Assembly (NCBI RefSeq): GCF_001053185.1 | Contig: NZ_CSTD01000001.1 | Location: forward strand, 924,333 to 988,332 | Direction: 5' to 3' | Origin: Mycobacterium bohemicum DSM 44277 | Lineage (GTDB): Bacteria > Actinomycetota > Actinomycetes > Mycobacteriales > Mycobacteriaceae | DNA: 64,000 bases | Shown: piece after piece, positions 1 through 7,297 of the stretch | How positions within the stretch are numbered: the stretch's first letter is position 1 | How the letters are laid out: the number at the start of each line of letters is the position of its first letter | Notes under the pieces: model-generated | What the model saw: the letters and a program-made list of their open reading frames with translations, nothing else | Database searches by the model: none | Told to the model about the DNA's origin: nothing | Made by a program: the position numbers and the translations under genes

Positions 1-1087
1 CGCGGGGACGCGAGGCCAGCCAGCGCCGCATCGAGTCCTCGGCCGCGGCGGTCAGCGGCAGGCCGATGGCCCGATAGACCCGCTCGACCTGCCCGATCGG
101 GTCGGAAACGGCGTCGTCGAACCCGATGTCGGTGACTCCCGGGGCGCCGGGCACACCGGACCAGCTGTCGCGCACCGTCATTGCGCGGTCGTTGGTCCAG
201 CCCATCCGCTGCAACCACTGCTCCCCCACCCGGTGCAGGTCGACGGTGTCGGCGTGCATGGCGTTCAGGGTCGCGTTCAGGCTCGCCCCCGACGCGATCG
301 CGGTGCGCGGATCGCGGTGCATGTGCACGACGTGCAGCCCAGGGAACTGGGCCGCCAGGGTGGCCAGGTAGCCCAGGTGGGCCGGCGACTTGAGCACCCA
401 GCGCCGGGCCGGGTCCCGCCCGCCGGGCAGGATCTGCCGCTTCTGCCACTGCAGGAACCGCAGCATGCGGTGCAGATAGGCATAGGCCGGAGTGAAATCC
501 TGCTCGTCGAGCCACTTCCGGTAAACCGGAAGGTGCGCGCCGGACTCCGGGACGTGCGACAGGAACGCGTCGGCCAGGAAGACGATCTCCTCCTCGGCTT
601 CGCGCGCGTACATCGGATGGATGGCGAACAGTTCCGGGGCCAGCTCGCGCGATTTGGCTTCGCGTGCCTCACTGACGGCGATGCGGGGATCCACCCCGCC
701 GAACCTGTGGTCGAGCCGCGGCGCGACCTCGACGACCTCCCACCCGTAGGCGCAGTGGAAGCGCGGGTCGGCGGCCAGCAGCCGCTGCAGCAGCGTCGTC
801 CCGCTGCGCATCATGCCGACGACCACCACCGGCGCGGCGATCCGCTCGTCGAGGATGTCGGGGTGCCGACGGATCCACTCCTGGGTGCGCAGCCGCATCC
901 GCAGGCTGTGGACGATGCCGGACCGCAGGATGTGGGTTCCGATCGCGTTGAGTTCAGCGCGCGCGTAGTCGTCGAGCAGCACGTTCAGCGGGCGTTCGAA
1001 TTCCCCCGCGCCCCAATCGGTCAGCGATTCCTTGCGCGCGGCGTCGGCCAGGATGCCGGCGGCGGCGAAGGCGCCCGCGTTGTCCAC
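1..1087 (-). CDS. Sulfotransferase family protein (3' end outside the window)
   Basis: The reading frame is open from a GTG at 1087 to the window edge, so the C-terminus is missing. The translation contains a P-loop-like PAPS-binding segment (VVVGMMRSGTTLLQRLL), a central LKSPAHLGYL segment, and VHMHRDPRTAIASG, which matches the 3'-phosphate-binding strand of sulfotransferases. These three blocks in order are typical of the large mycobacterial Sulfotransfer_3 family, which would move a sulfuryl group from PAPS to a hydroxyl, here on an unknown acceptor. The GTG lies 5 nt after the stop of the SnoaL-like gene, so the two are probably one transcript. A start further upstream is unlikely because it would run into that gene. 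Confidence 0.85.
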   Translation of the reverse strand, partial: MDNAGAFAAAGILADAARKESLTDWGAGEFERPLNVLLDDYARAELNAIGTHILRSGIVHSLRMRLRTQEWIRRHPDILDERIAAPVVVVGMMRSGTTLLQRLLAADPRFHCAYGWEVVEVAPRLDHRFGGVDPRIAVSEAREAKSRELAPELFAIHPMYAREAEEEIVFLADAFLSHVPESGAHLPVYRKWLDEQDFTPAYAYLHRMLRFLQWQKRQILPGGRDPARRWVLKSPAHLGYLATLAAQFPGLHVVHMHRDPRTAIASGASLNATLNAMHADTVDLHRVGEQWLQRMGWTNDRAMTVRDSWSGVPGAPGVTDIGFDDAVSDPIGQVERVYRAIGLPLTAAAEDSMRRWLASRPR

Positions 1088-1092
1088 GCGGG

Positions 1093-1536
1093 TCAGAACT
1101 TCAGGTGATGGCTGACGTCACCGACCTGGTCGACGAACATCGTGCGGGTGTCGAACCACCACGCGCCGTCCAGCCGGTGAAAGGTGTCCTTGTAGTGCCC
1201 CGTCACGATCACCTGCAGCGGCAACTCGGGAGTGGCCTGCGTGACGCAGTAATACGACGAGCTGCGGGCGGTGCCCTGCGCCTCGTCGATGTGCAGCTGC
1301 ACATTGCTGGTGTTGTGCCGGGTCTTGGGCGTGCCGTCGTCGTAGAGGCGGGTGGCCATCTCATACATCCGCCGGACGCCGTCGCTACCGGTGAACACCG
1401 TTTCGGGGGGCCCGTTCTCCACCCCGCAGATGCGGCCGTGCGCGAACAGCCCGGCCACCCCGTCCAGGTCGCCGGCGTCCAGCAGTTCGGCGTAGGTGTA
1501 GATCAGGTTCGTGATTTCGATCGCGCTCTCACTCAT
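1093..1536 (-). CDS. SnoaL-like / NTF2-fold protein
   Basis: The 147-residue protein starts at an ATG and has the size and pattern of the SnoaL_4 (NTF2-like) fold: an N-terminal helix (EITNLIYTYAELLDAGDLDGVAGLFA), a middle segment with TRHNTSNVQLHID, and a C-terminal W-rich sheet (YKDTFHRLDGAWWFDTRTMFVDQ). Family members are small dimeric or trimeric cone-shaped enzymes or binding proteins, often steroid isomerases, cyclases or dehydratases. It is the first gene of a two-gene unit with the sulfotransferase and lies divergent from two SDR genes, which suggests a shared role in modifying a hydrophobic alcohol or ketone. The substrate cannot be read from the sequence. Confidence 0.85.
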   Translation of the reverse strand: MSESAIEITNLIYTYAELLDAGDLDGVAGLFAHGRICGVENGPPETVFTGSDGVRRMYEMATRLYDDGTPKTRHNTSNVQLHIDEAQGTARSSSYYCVTQATPELPLQVIVTGHYKDTFHRLDGAWWFDTRTMFVDQVGDVSHHLKF

Positions 1537-1652
1537 GGAAGATCACCGTGAATCGACTCCGCTCCTTCGCGCCTTTGCCAGGACGATGCTTTTAGGGGCC
1601 GTTGGGTCGCAGACAATGATGGCAGAACCGCCGGGGGCTGCGCCCGTTTCCC

Positions 1653-1667
1653 ACTAATGGCATTAGT
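1653..1667. promoter_or_regulatory. 15-bp palindrome between divergent SnoaL and SDR genes
   Basis: ACTAATGGCATTAGT is a perfect inverted repeat with 7-bp arms and a one-base centre. It ends 9 bp before the GTG of the SDR at 1677 and lies 117 bp upstream of the SnoaL gene, so it can affect both directions. The form suits a dimeric TetR- or MarR-type repressor, but no such gene is next to it. Confidence 0.5.
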
Positions 1668-1676
1668 CTGACCGCC

Positions 1677-2567
1677 GTGACATTACCTTGGACGCCACGC
1701 CGCCTCGGGGACCTGACCGGTCGGCGAATCATCGTGACCGGCGCGACCAACGGAGTCGGGCTCGGCACCACGCGCGCGCTAGCGAAAGCCGGTGCCCACG
1801 TGATCCTTGCCGTGCGCAACACCGAACTCGGTAGGCGACGGGCGGCGGAGGTCGGCGGCTCGACGACGGTGGCCAAACTGGATCTCGCCGACCTGTCGTC
1901 GGTCCGGGCGTTCCCCGATCTGATCGACGGTGACGTCGACATCCTGATCAACAACGCCGGGACCCTGACCGACCGCCGCACCGATACGGCCGACGGCTTC
2001 GAGATGACGCTGGCCACCAACCTGCTCGGGCCGTTCGCCCTGACCAACCTGCTGCTGCCCAGGGTGCGGTCGCAGATCATCAACGTCGGCTCCGACGCAC
2101 ACCGGTCGGCGACGCTGCGGATCGACGACCTGCACCTGCGCCACCATCCGTGGACGAGGCTCGGAGCGTATGGGCAGTCGAAGCTCGCGGTCATGCTGTG
2201 GGGGCTCGAGCTGGACCGGCGGCTGCGCGCGGCCGGTTCGCCGGTGGTCGCCCAGCTGACCCATCCGGGCTGGGTGGCCTCCAACCTGTCCCACCTGTCC
2301 GACTCTCCGGTGATGGCGTTCGCGCACAAGACCGTCAAGGGCGTGGCCGACCGGCTGGGCAACGACATCGACCAGGGGGCGGCGCCCACGCTGTATTGCA
2401 TCAGCGAGCCGGTGCCGCCGGGCAGCTACGTGGGCGTCAGCGGCAGGTTCGGGCTGCGCGGCGATCCCGTGCTGGCCGGCCGCTCGCCGCTCGCGTGCGA
2501 CTACGACACGGCGGCCCGGCTCGTTGCGTTCGCCGAAACCGAGACCGGCACCAGGCTGGCGGTGTAG
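1677..2567 (+). CDS. Short-chain dehydrogenase/reductase (retinol dehydrogenase-like)
   Basis: This 296-residue protein has a classical SDR core. The dinucleotide-binding motif TGATNGVG is at residues 21-28, NNAG at 92-95, a catalytic Ser in INVGSDAH near 139, and the YxxxK pair in YGQSK at 165-169. Length and the late PG motif (LTHPGWVASNL) match NAD(P)-dependent oxidoreductases of the retinol/light-dependent protochlorophyllide reductase-like subgroup. The start is a GTG right after a palindrome at 1653-1667. A second SDR begins 2 nt after the stop, so translation is probably coupled. Confidence 0.9.
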   Translation: MTLPWTPRRLGDLTGRRIIVTGATNGVGLGTTRALAKAGAHVILAVRNTELGRRRAAEVGGSTTVAKLDLADLSSVRAFPDLIDGDVDILINNAGTLTDRRTDTADGFEMTLATNLLGPFALTNLLLPRVRSQIINVGSDAHRSATLRIDDLHLRHHPWTRLGAYGQSKLAVMLWGLELDRRLRAAGSPVVAQLTHPGWVASNLSHLSDSPVMAFAHKTVKGVADRLGNDIDQGAAPTLYCISEPVPPGSYVGVSGRFGLRGDPVLAGRSPLACDYDTAARLVAFAETETGTRLAV

Positions 2568-2569
2568 CG

Positions 2570-3400
2570 GTGGGCGAGGAACGCGAACTGGCGGACACCG
2601 TCGCCGTCATCACCGGCGCCGCACGCGGCCAGGGCCGCAGCCACGCCGTGGCGCTGGCCGAGCGCGGCGCCGACATCATCGCCGTGGACCTCTGCGCGGA
2701 CATCGCGGGCATTCCCTATCCGCTGGCGAGCAAGTCCGACCTCGACGAGACCGCGCGCCTGGTGCAGGCCACCGGCCGCCGGGTGGCGCCGGTCGTCGCC
2801 GACGTCCGCGACCTGGCGGCCCTGGAAGCCGGGGTGCGGGCCGGAATCGACGCCCTCGGCGAGGTCGACATCGTCATCGCCAACGCCGGCGTGGTGGCGA
2901 TCGGCGACCCCGAGGTCCGGGCCCAGCCGGTGTTCGACGCGATCGTCGACACCAACCTCAAGGGCGTGTGGCACACGCTCATCGCGACGGTGCCGTCGAT
3001 CGTCCGCAAGGGCCGGGGCGGCTCGGTCGTCCTGGTCAGCTCGTCTCAGGGGCTGACCGGCAAGGGCGGCGACGGCAGTGCCGCGATGTTCGCCTACGCG
3101 GCGTCCAAGCACGGTGTCGTCGGATTGATGCGCTCGGCGGCCAACGCCTATGCCCCGCACAAGATCCGGGTCAACTCCGTGCACCCCAGCGGGGTGTCCA
3201 CCCCGATGATCCTCAACGACTTCGTCGTGAACCGGATGCTGGAAAACCCGAACCCGGCCGTCTCGCGCAACCTGCTGCCCGACGTGCCGCTGGTGGAGCC
3301 GCAGGACGTCACCGAAGCGGTGCTGTGGCTGGTCAGCCCGCGCTCGCGCTATGTGACCGGTGTGACGATCCCCGTCGACGCCGGCCACGTCGTCATGTGA
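2570..3400 (+). CDS. Mycofactocin-coupled type SDR family oxidoreductase
   Basis: The 276-residue SDR has TGAARGQG at residues 15-22, IANAGV as the NNAG equivalent, and YAASK as the catalytic pair. After the second strand it has an insertion (near residues 41-62, with IPYPLASKSDLDET) that is the hallmark of actinobacterial SDRs with tightly bound NAD that use mycofactocin as electron acceptor. The GTG start is 2 nt after the stop of the upstream SDR. Two different SDRs in one operon, divergent from a SnoaL protein and a sulfotransferase, suggest sequential oxidation and reduction of a lipid or steroid-like alcohol. No mycofactocin biosynthesis gene is in the window. Confidence 0.88.
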   Translation: MGEERELADTVAVITGAARGQGRSHAVALAERGADIIAVDLCADIAGIPYPLASKSDLDETARLVQATGRRVAPVVADVRDLAALEAGVRAGIDALGEVDIVIANAGVVAIGDPEVRAQPVFDAIVDTNLKGVWHTLIATVPSIVRKGRGGSVVLVSSSQGLTGKGGDGSAAMFAYAASKHGVVGLMRSAANAYAPHKIRVNSVHPSGVSTPMILNDFVVNRMLENPNPAVSRNLLPDVPLVEPQDVTEAVLWLVSPRSRYVTGVTIPVDAGHVVM

Positions 3401-3403
3401 GTC

Positions 3404-4279
3404 TCACCTGATCTGCAGCCCGCGCCGGCGTACCAACCAGACGGCGGCAACCGTCGCCGCGAGCCATATCCCGACCGCGGTGCCCAGGTGGACGAAGCTC
3501 TTGGTGTCGCGCCCGAAGATGGGCCAGATGATTGCGGGTAACTCTTGCCACAGCAGGCGATGGTCGACCCCGGCCATCGGGTCGGCGATGTAGTACAACC
3601 CGTACGGCAGCGTGAGGGCAAGCAACCAGCTGCCGATCCTCTGCAAATCGTGACGCTGCCGCCACCTGCGGATCAGCGGTTCGACACTCACCGGGTGCAG
3701 CACCGAGATGAGGTTGCCTACGCCCAGCCAGGACACGATCGGCACCGCAACGGTCGGGACCGTGATCGCCAGCCGCCCGGGATTTTCCAGCCACAGCGTC
3801 AACGCCATGGCCGTCACCAGGGTGGGCAGCCCGACGATCACGAGCAGAGCCATGTTCTTGATCAGCAGGATTCGCCAGAACGGCACCCCGTTGGCCAGGG
3901 CCTGCCGGACGCGGTAGTGATCGACGCCCAGCAAGTTGGTGGTGGTGACGTCGGCGAGGACCCACGACGAGAAGTAGGCGCCCACCAGCACGGCCCAGTC
4001 ATGGTGGCGATGGCTGCCGAAGGAGAGCGGCTGCACGAGCAACCACCCCACCGCCAGCACGAGATTGGCGACCACACCCATCAACCAGGTGTGCGGCGGG
4101 GTGAAGGCCCAGCGAATCTCGCCGCCCAACGCCGGCCACAGGCTTCGCTCGAAGCTCTTGGCGGCGCGTTTGGCGGCGGCGGGGCGCGGCGCCGAGGCAC
4201 GCACCGCGGCAAACAAAGTGGCCCGCACACGCGCGGCCATCGGCGTCTGAAGCTGCACGACGCTTTTCACAAGAAGCAC
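3404..4279 (-). CDS. Multi-pass membrane protein of unknown function
   Basis: The 291-residue protein has a basic N-terminus and about six hydrophobic segments, for example WLMGVVANLVLAVGWLLV, ALLVIVGLPTLVTAMALTLWL, VAVPIVSWLGVGNLISVL and VGIWLAATVAAVWLV, with a positively charged C-terminus. I recognise no catalytic motif. The layout resembles membrane subunits of ABC-2 type transporters but no ATPase gene is nearby. The start is a GTG; an internal ATG (MAARVRATLF) at 4240 is an alternative. It ends 3 nt after the stop of the convergent SDR and is divergent from the DUF1295 gene, sharing the promoter region at 4280-4507. Confidence 0.75.
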   Translation of the reverse strand: MLLVKSVVQLQTPMAARVRATLFAAVRASAPRPAAAKRAAKSFERSLWPALGGEIRWAFTPPHTWLMGVVANLVLAVGWLLVQPLSFGSHRHHDWAVLVGAYFSSWVLADVTTTNLLGVDHYRVRQALANGVPFWRILLIKNMALLVIVGLPTLVTAMALTLWLENPGRLAITVPTVAVPIVSWLGVGNLISVLHPVSVEPLIRRWRQRHDLQRIGSWLLALTLPYGLYYIADPMAGVDHRLLWQELPAIIWPIFGRDTKSFVHLGTAVGIWLAATVAAVWLVRRRGLQIR

Positions 4280-4380
4280 AGCCCTTCACCACAGTCACTC
4301 CGGGTGCGACCATACCCGGATCGGGCGCCGGCGTCGTGGACCGCCCGAATGACCCGCCGGCGGTCGCCCGGGCGACCTGA

Positions 4381-4394
4381 TAGAACGTGTTACA
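4381..4394 (+). promoter_or_regulatory. KstR-like operator
   Basis: TAGAACGTGTTACA fits the published KstR consensus TnnAACnnGTTnnA at every fixed position. KstR is the TetR-family repressor of mycobacterial sterol catabolism genes. The site is 114 bp upstream of the DUF1295 gene at 4508 and 102 bp upstream of the divergent membrane protein gene. Confidence 0.5.
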
Positions 4395-4407
4395 GTCGGC
4401 CGACTGT
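4392..4407. promoter_or_regulatory. 16-bp perfect palindrome overlapping the KstR-like box
   Basis: ACAGTCGGCCGACTGT is its own reverse complement and overlaps the last three bases of the KstR-like box. It may be a second operator, which would allow two regulators to compete at one promoter. Confidence 0.4.
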
Positions 4408-4507
4408 GCGGGGGCACGGAAAGGACGTTGAGGAGGCCCCACATGAGTTGTGTCGGCGCCGATTTCGTTTGCCCGGGCCCGGCCGAACGGCTCGGGGCTC
4501 CGTTGCG

Positions 4508-5395
4508 ATGAGCACGACGATGACCAAGTCGCGGTCGCTGGCACTCGTGGCTCTCGCGTACGTCATCGCGGTCGCCGTGGGCGCCTGCTGGCTGGCCTGG
4601 GGCCCGACGACCGGCAAGCTCTGGTTGGACACCCTGGTGGCGGACGAGCTGGCGACCCTGGTGGTGTTCGCCTTCAGCCGGGCGTACGGCAACTCGAGCT
4701 TTTACGACGCCTACTGGAGCGTGATCCCACCTCTGCTGACGTTCTACTGGTGGGGCCAGGCCGGGTCGTCGCACCTGCGCAACTGGCTGGTCGCGGCGCT
4801 GGTGCTGGTCTGGTCCGTCCGCCTGACCGCCAATTGGGTGTACGGATTTCCGGGCCTGCACCACGAAGACTGGCGCTACACGACGATGCGGGAGCGGACC
4901 GGCCGCGGGGAGTTCGCGGTCGACCTGGTCGCCATCCACCTCATCCCGACCCTGCAGGTCTTCGTCGGCATGCTTCCGGTCTACGTGTGCGTTACCCGCG
5001 GCGGCGGGGACATCGGGTGGCTGACCGCGGCCGCGTTCGTCGTCGGCTTGGCGGCGGTGGCCTTCGAGTCGGTCGCCGACCTGCAGTTGCACCGGTTCGT
5101 CCGGCACCGGCAGCCCGGGCAGGTGATGGACCGCGGGCTGTGGCGCTGGTCGCGTCATCCGAACTACTTCGGGGAGTTCGGATTCTGGTTAGCCCTCGCG
5201 CTGTTCGGCGTGGCCGCGTCGCCCGCGGACGCCTGGTGGCTGTTTGCCGGTGCGCTGGCGATGCTGGCCATGTTCCTGGGCGTGAGCATCCCGATGATGG
5301 AGAAGCGCAGCCTGGAGCGCCGACCCGATTATCAGCGCGTCATCGACCGCGTCTCGCGTTTCGTGCCGCCCCCGCCACACCGGGCCGCCGCATGA
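4508..5395 (+). CDS. DUF1295 / steroid 5-alpha-reductase-like membrane protein
   Basis: The 295-residue integral membrane protein shows the DUF1295 pattern: several transmembrane helices, then FESVADLQLHRF, then LWRWSRHPNYFGEFGFWLALALF near the C-terminus. That last block is the conserved NADPH- or SAM-binding region shared by steroid 5-alpha reductases and isoprenylcysteine methyltransferases. I chose ATG 4508 because the hydrophobic N-terminus (ALVALAYVIAVAVGACWLAW) begins there. The promoter carries a KstR-like box, consistent with a role on sterol-like substrates. The last codons overlap the ATG of the FAD oxidoreductase by 4 nt, so the two are co-translated. Confidence 0.85.
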   Translation: MSTTMTKSRSLALVALAYVIAVAVGACWLAWGPTTGKLWLDTLVADELATLVVFAFSRAYGNSSFYDAYWSVIPPLLTFYWWGQAGSSHLRNWLVAALVLVWSVRLTANWVYGFPGLHHEDWRYTTMRERTGRGEFAVDLVAIHLIPTLQVFVGMLPVYVCVTRGGGDIGWLTAAAFVVGLAAVAFESVADLQLHRFVRHRQPGQVMDRGLWRWSRHPNYFGEFGFWLALALFGVAASPADAWWLFAGALAMLAMFLGVSIPMMEKRSLERRPDYQRVIDRVSRFVPPPPHRAAA

Positions 5396-6531
5396 CCCGC
5401 AAGCGCGTGGTGATCGCCGGGCTGGGAGACGTGGGCGTCCTGACGGCGATCCGGCTGTCGCGGCACGCCGACGTGGTCGGCATCTCCGCCAAACCGGCGC
5501 TGGTGAGCGGCCAGGAGCTCGGCGTGCGGCTGTCCCGTCCGCACGACTGGGCCCGCGATTACTGGATTCCGTTCGACAGGTTCCGGCGCCTGGACGGCGT
5601 GCGCACGGTTCAGGCGCAGCTCACGGGGGTGGACCTCATCGGCCGATCGGTGTGCTGCCGGGACGAAGACGGCCGGATCATCACCGAGGACTTCGACGCG
5701 CTGATCATCGCGACCGGAGTCAGCAACGGCTTCTGGCGGCGGCCGACGCTGCAGTCGGCCGCCGAGATCGGCGCGGAACTCCGGGCGGCGCACGAGCGGC
5801 TGGCCGCCTCCGGGTCGGTCATCGTCATCGGCGGCGGCGCGGCATCGGTCAGCAGCGCACTGAACCTGGCGACGACGTGGCCGGACAAGCGGATTGACCT
5901 GTACTTCCCCGGCGAACGTGCGCTCGGCGAGTATCACCCCCGGATCTGGAACCGGATCCGCGACCGGCTTACCGATCGGGGCGTCGGCATCCACCCGGGT
6001 CACCGTGCGGTGGTGCCCGGCGCGTTCCTCTGTGACGAGGTCACCACCGAACCGGTCAGCTGGAGCACCGGTCAGCCTCCCGCGTCCGCCGACGCCGTGC
6101 TCTGGGCGATCGGGCTGGTGCGGCCCAACACCGACTGGCTGCCCCGGGAGCTACTCGACGACCGCGGCTTCGTCTGTGTGACACCGGAGTTGCGCGTGCC
6201 CGGGCACCGCGGTGTCTTCGCCGTCGGCGACGTCGCCGCAACCGACCCCCTGCGCAGCTCCGCCCGCAACCGCGGGGATTCGTTGGTCGCCAATAACGTC
6301 CGCGCCGACTTCGCCGGCCGCCCGATGCGCTCGTACAAGGCGCCGGCGCGCCGGTGGGGCTCCCTCCTTGGAGTCCAGCCCGACGGGCTCGAAGTCTTCT
6401 TTCCCTCCGGCCATTCGTTTCGTTTCCCGCGCTGGTCGGTCGAACGGGTGGTCATGCCCTGGATCGTCCGGTGGGGCATGTATCGCGGAGTGCGAGCCAA
6501 CGATCCTCTCGGCTACGCCCTGCGAGGCTAA
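5392..6531 (+). CDS. FAD-dependent pyridine nucleotide-disulfide-type oxidoreductase
   Basis: This 379-residue protein resembles the AIF/NDH-2-like oxidoreductase family. The N-terminus has VVIAGLGDVGVL as a modified FAD-binding fold, ALIIATGVSNGFW precedes the second domain, VIVIGGGAASVSSAL at about residues 140-155 is the NAD(P)-binding GxGxxx motif, and GVFAVGDVAAT near residue 280 is the ATG/GD flavin motif. It is short for NDH-2 and has no membrane anchor. It overlaps the DUF1295 gene by 4 nt. A plausible pairing is an electron-donating flavoprotein for the membrane reductase; that is inference from gene order. Confidence 0.85.
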   Translation: MTRKRVVIAGLGDVGVLTAIRLSRHADVVGISAKPALVSGQELGVRLSRPHDWARDYWIPFDRFRRLDGVRTVQAQLTGVDLIGRSVCCRDEDGRIITEDFDALIIATGVSNGFWRRPTLQSAAEIGAELRAAHERLAASGSVIVIGGGAASVSSALNLATTWPDKRIDLYFPGERALGEYHPRIWNRIRDRLTDRGVGIHPGHRAVVPGAFLCDEVTTEPVSWSTGQPPASADAVLWAIGLVRPNTDWLPRELLDDRGFVCVTPELRVPGHRGVFAVGDVAATDPLRSSARNRGDSLVANNVRADFAGRPMRSYKAPARRWGSLLGVQPDGLEVFFPSGHSFRFPRWSVERVVMPWIVRWGMYRGVRANDPLGYALRG

Positions 6532-6709
6532 GCCGTATCAGCACTGTCGCGATGTGCCACTCAGCGTGGAACCCACCTTGCTCGGCCAATGACCGCTCGC
6601 GGATACCTTCGATGCACGCACGCGGGCATAATCCAGAAGGGTGTGAGGCGCTGGTGGCATCCCCAGGCAGCTGCTGTGGCCCATGCCATCGGCGAGGAAG
6701 GAAATCGCG

Positions 6710-7066
6710 ATGACCGCGGCCGTGGACCCATCGGTGCCGCCGAGCGGTACGGGCTGCGCCGAGTGTGATGCCGTCGGCGGCTGGTGGGTGCACTTGCGGC
6801 GGTGTGCTGCCTGCGGCCACATCGGTTGCTGCGATGATTCGCTCGCCAGGCATGCCACAGAGCATTGGCGGCAGAGCGGTCACCCGATAATCCGATCGTT
6901 CGAGCCGGGCGAGGATTGGTTCTGGGACTACGAATCCAATGACTACTACGAGGGTCCCGCTCTCGCCCCACCGGAATGCCGCCCGGCGGACCAGACGGCC
7001 CCCGGCCCCCGTGGACGCGTGCCACACAACTGGGTCGCGTTGCTCCGCCAGCGAGACGGCTCGTGA
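6710..7066 (+). CDS. UBP-type zinc finger protein
   Basis: The 118-residue protein carries a ZnF-UBP domain with the expected ligand set: C16, C19, C32, C35, C40 or C41, H48, H52 and H58 (CAEC, CAACGHIGCCD, RHATEHWRQSGH). After it comes the aromatic acidic stretch EDWFWDYESNDYYE. In eukaryotes this fold binds the ubiquitin C-terminus; bacterial copies bind unknown partners. I chose ATG 6710 because a purine-rich GAGGAAGGAA precedes it; an ATG 27 nt upstream is less well placed. The MFS exporter follows 231 bp downstream. Confidence 0.85.
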   Translation: MTAAVDPSVPPSGTGCAECDAVGGWWVHLRRCAACGHIGCCDDSLARHATEHWRQSGHPIIRSFEPGEDWFWDYESNDYYEGPALAPPECRPADQTAPGPRGRVPHNWVALLRQRDGS

Positions 7067-7297
7067 GATCGTGAGTCGGCCGCTGCGCTGCTTCCTTGCG
7101 TGCCCAGCCCCCGCCGCAACTAGCCATCAGCGAGGTTCGGTAAACCGCCGGGGCACAACAGCTTTGCGTAGGCCGGCGCCCGCGGTGCGTGGTCGGGCGA
7201 GCGAATCATTCCGGTTTGTTGCGGCAACGGAGCGCGTCGGTCGGCTTCGTCATTGCGCCCCGGCCGGGCCGATGGCCTGACGAATGTCGGTTCAGTG

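Noticed and set aside
233..1108. A 291-residue open frame on the plus strand across the sulfotransferase gene
   Set aside because: It is antisense to a gene with clear sulfotransferase motifs and its product is Arg/Val-rich without any family pattern.
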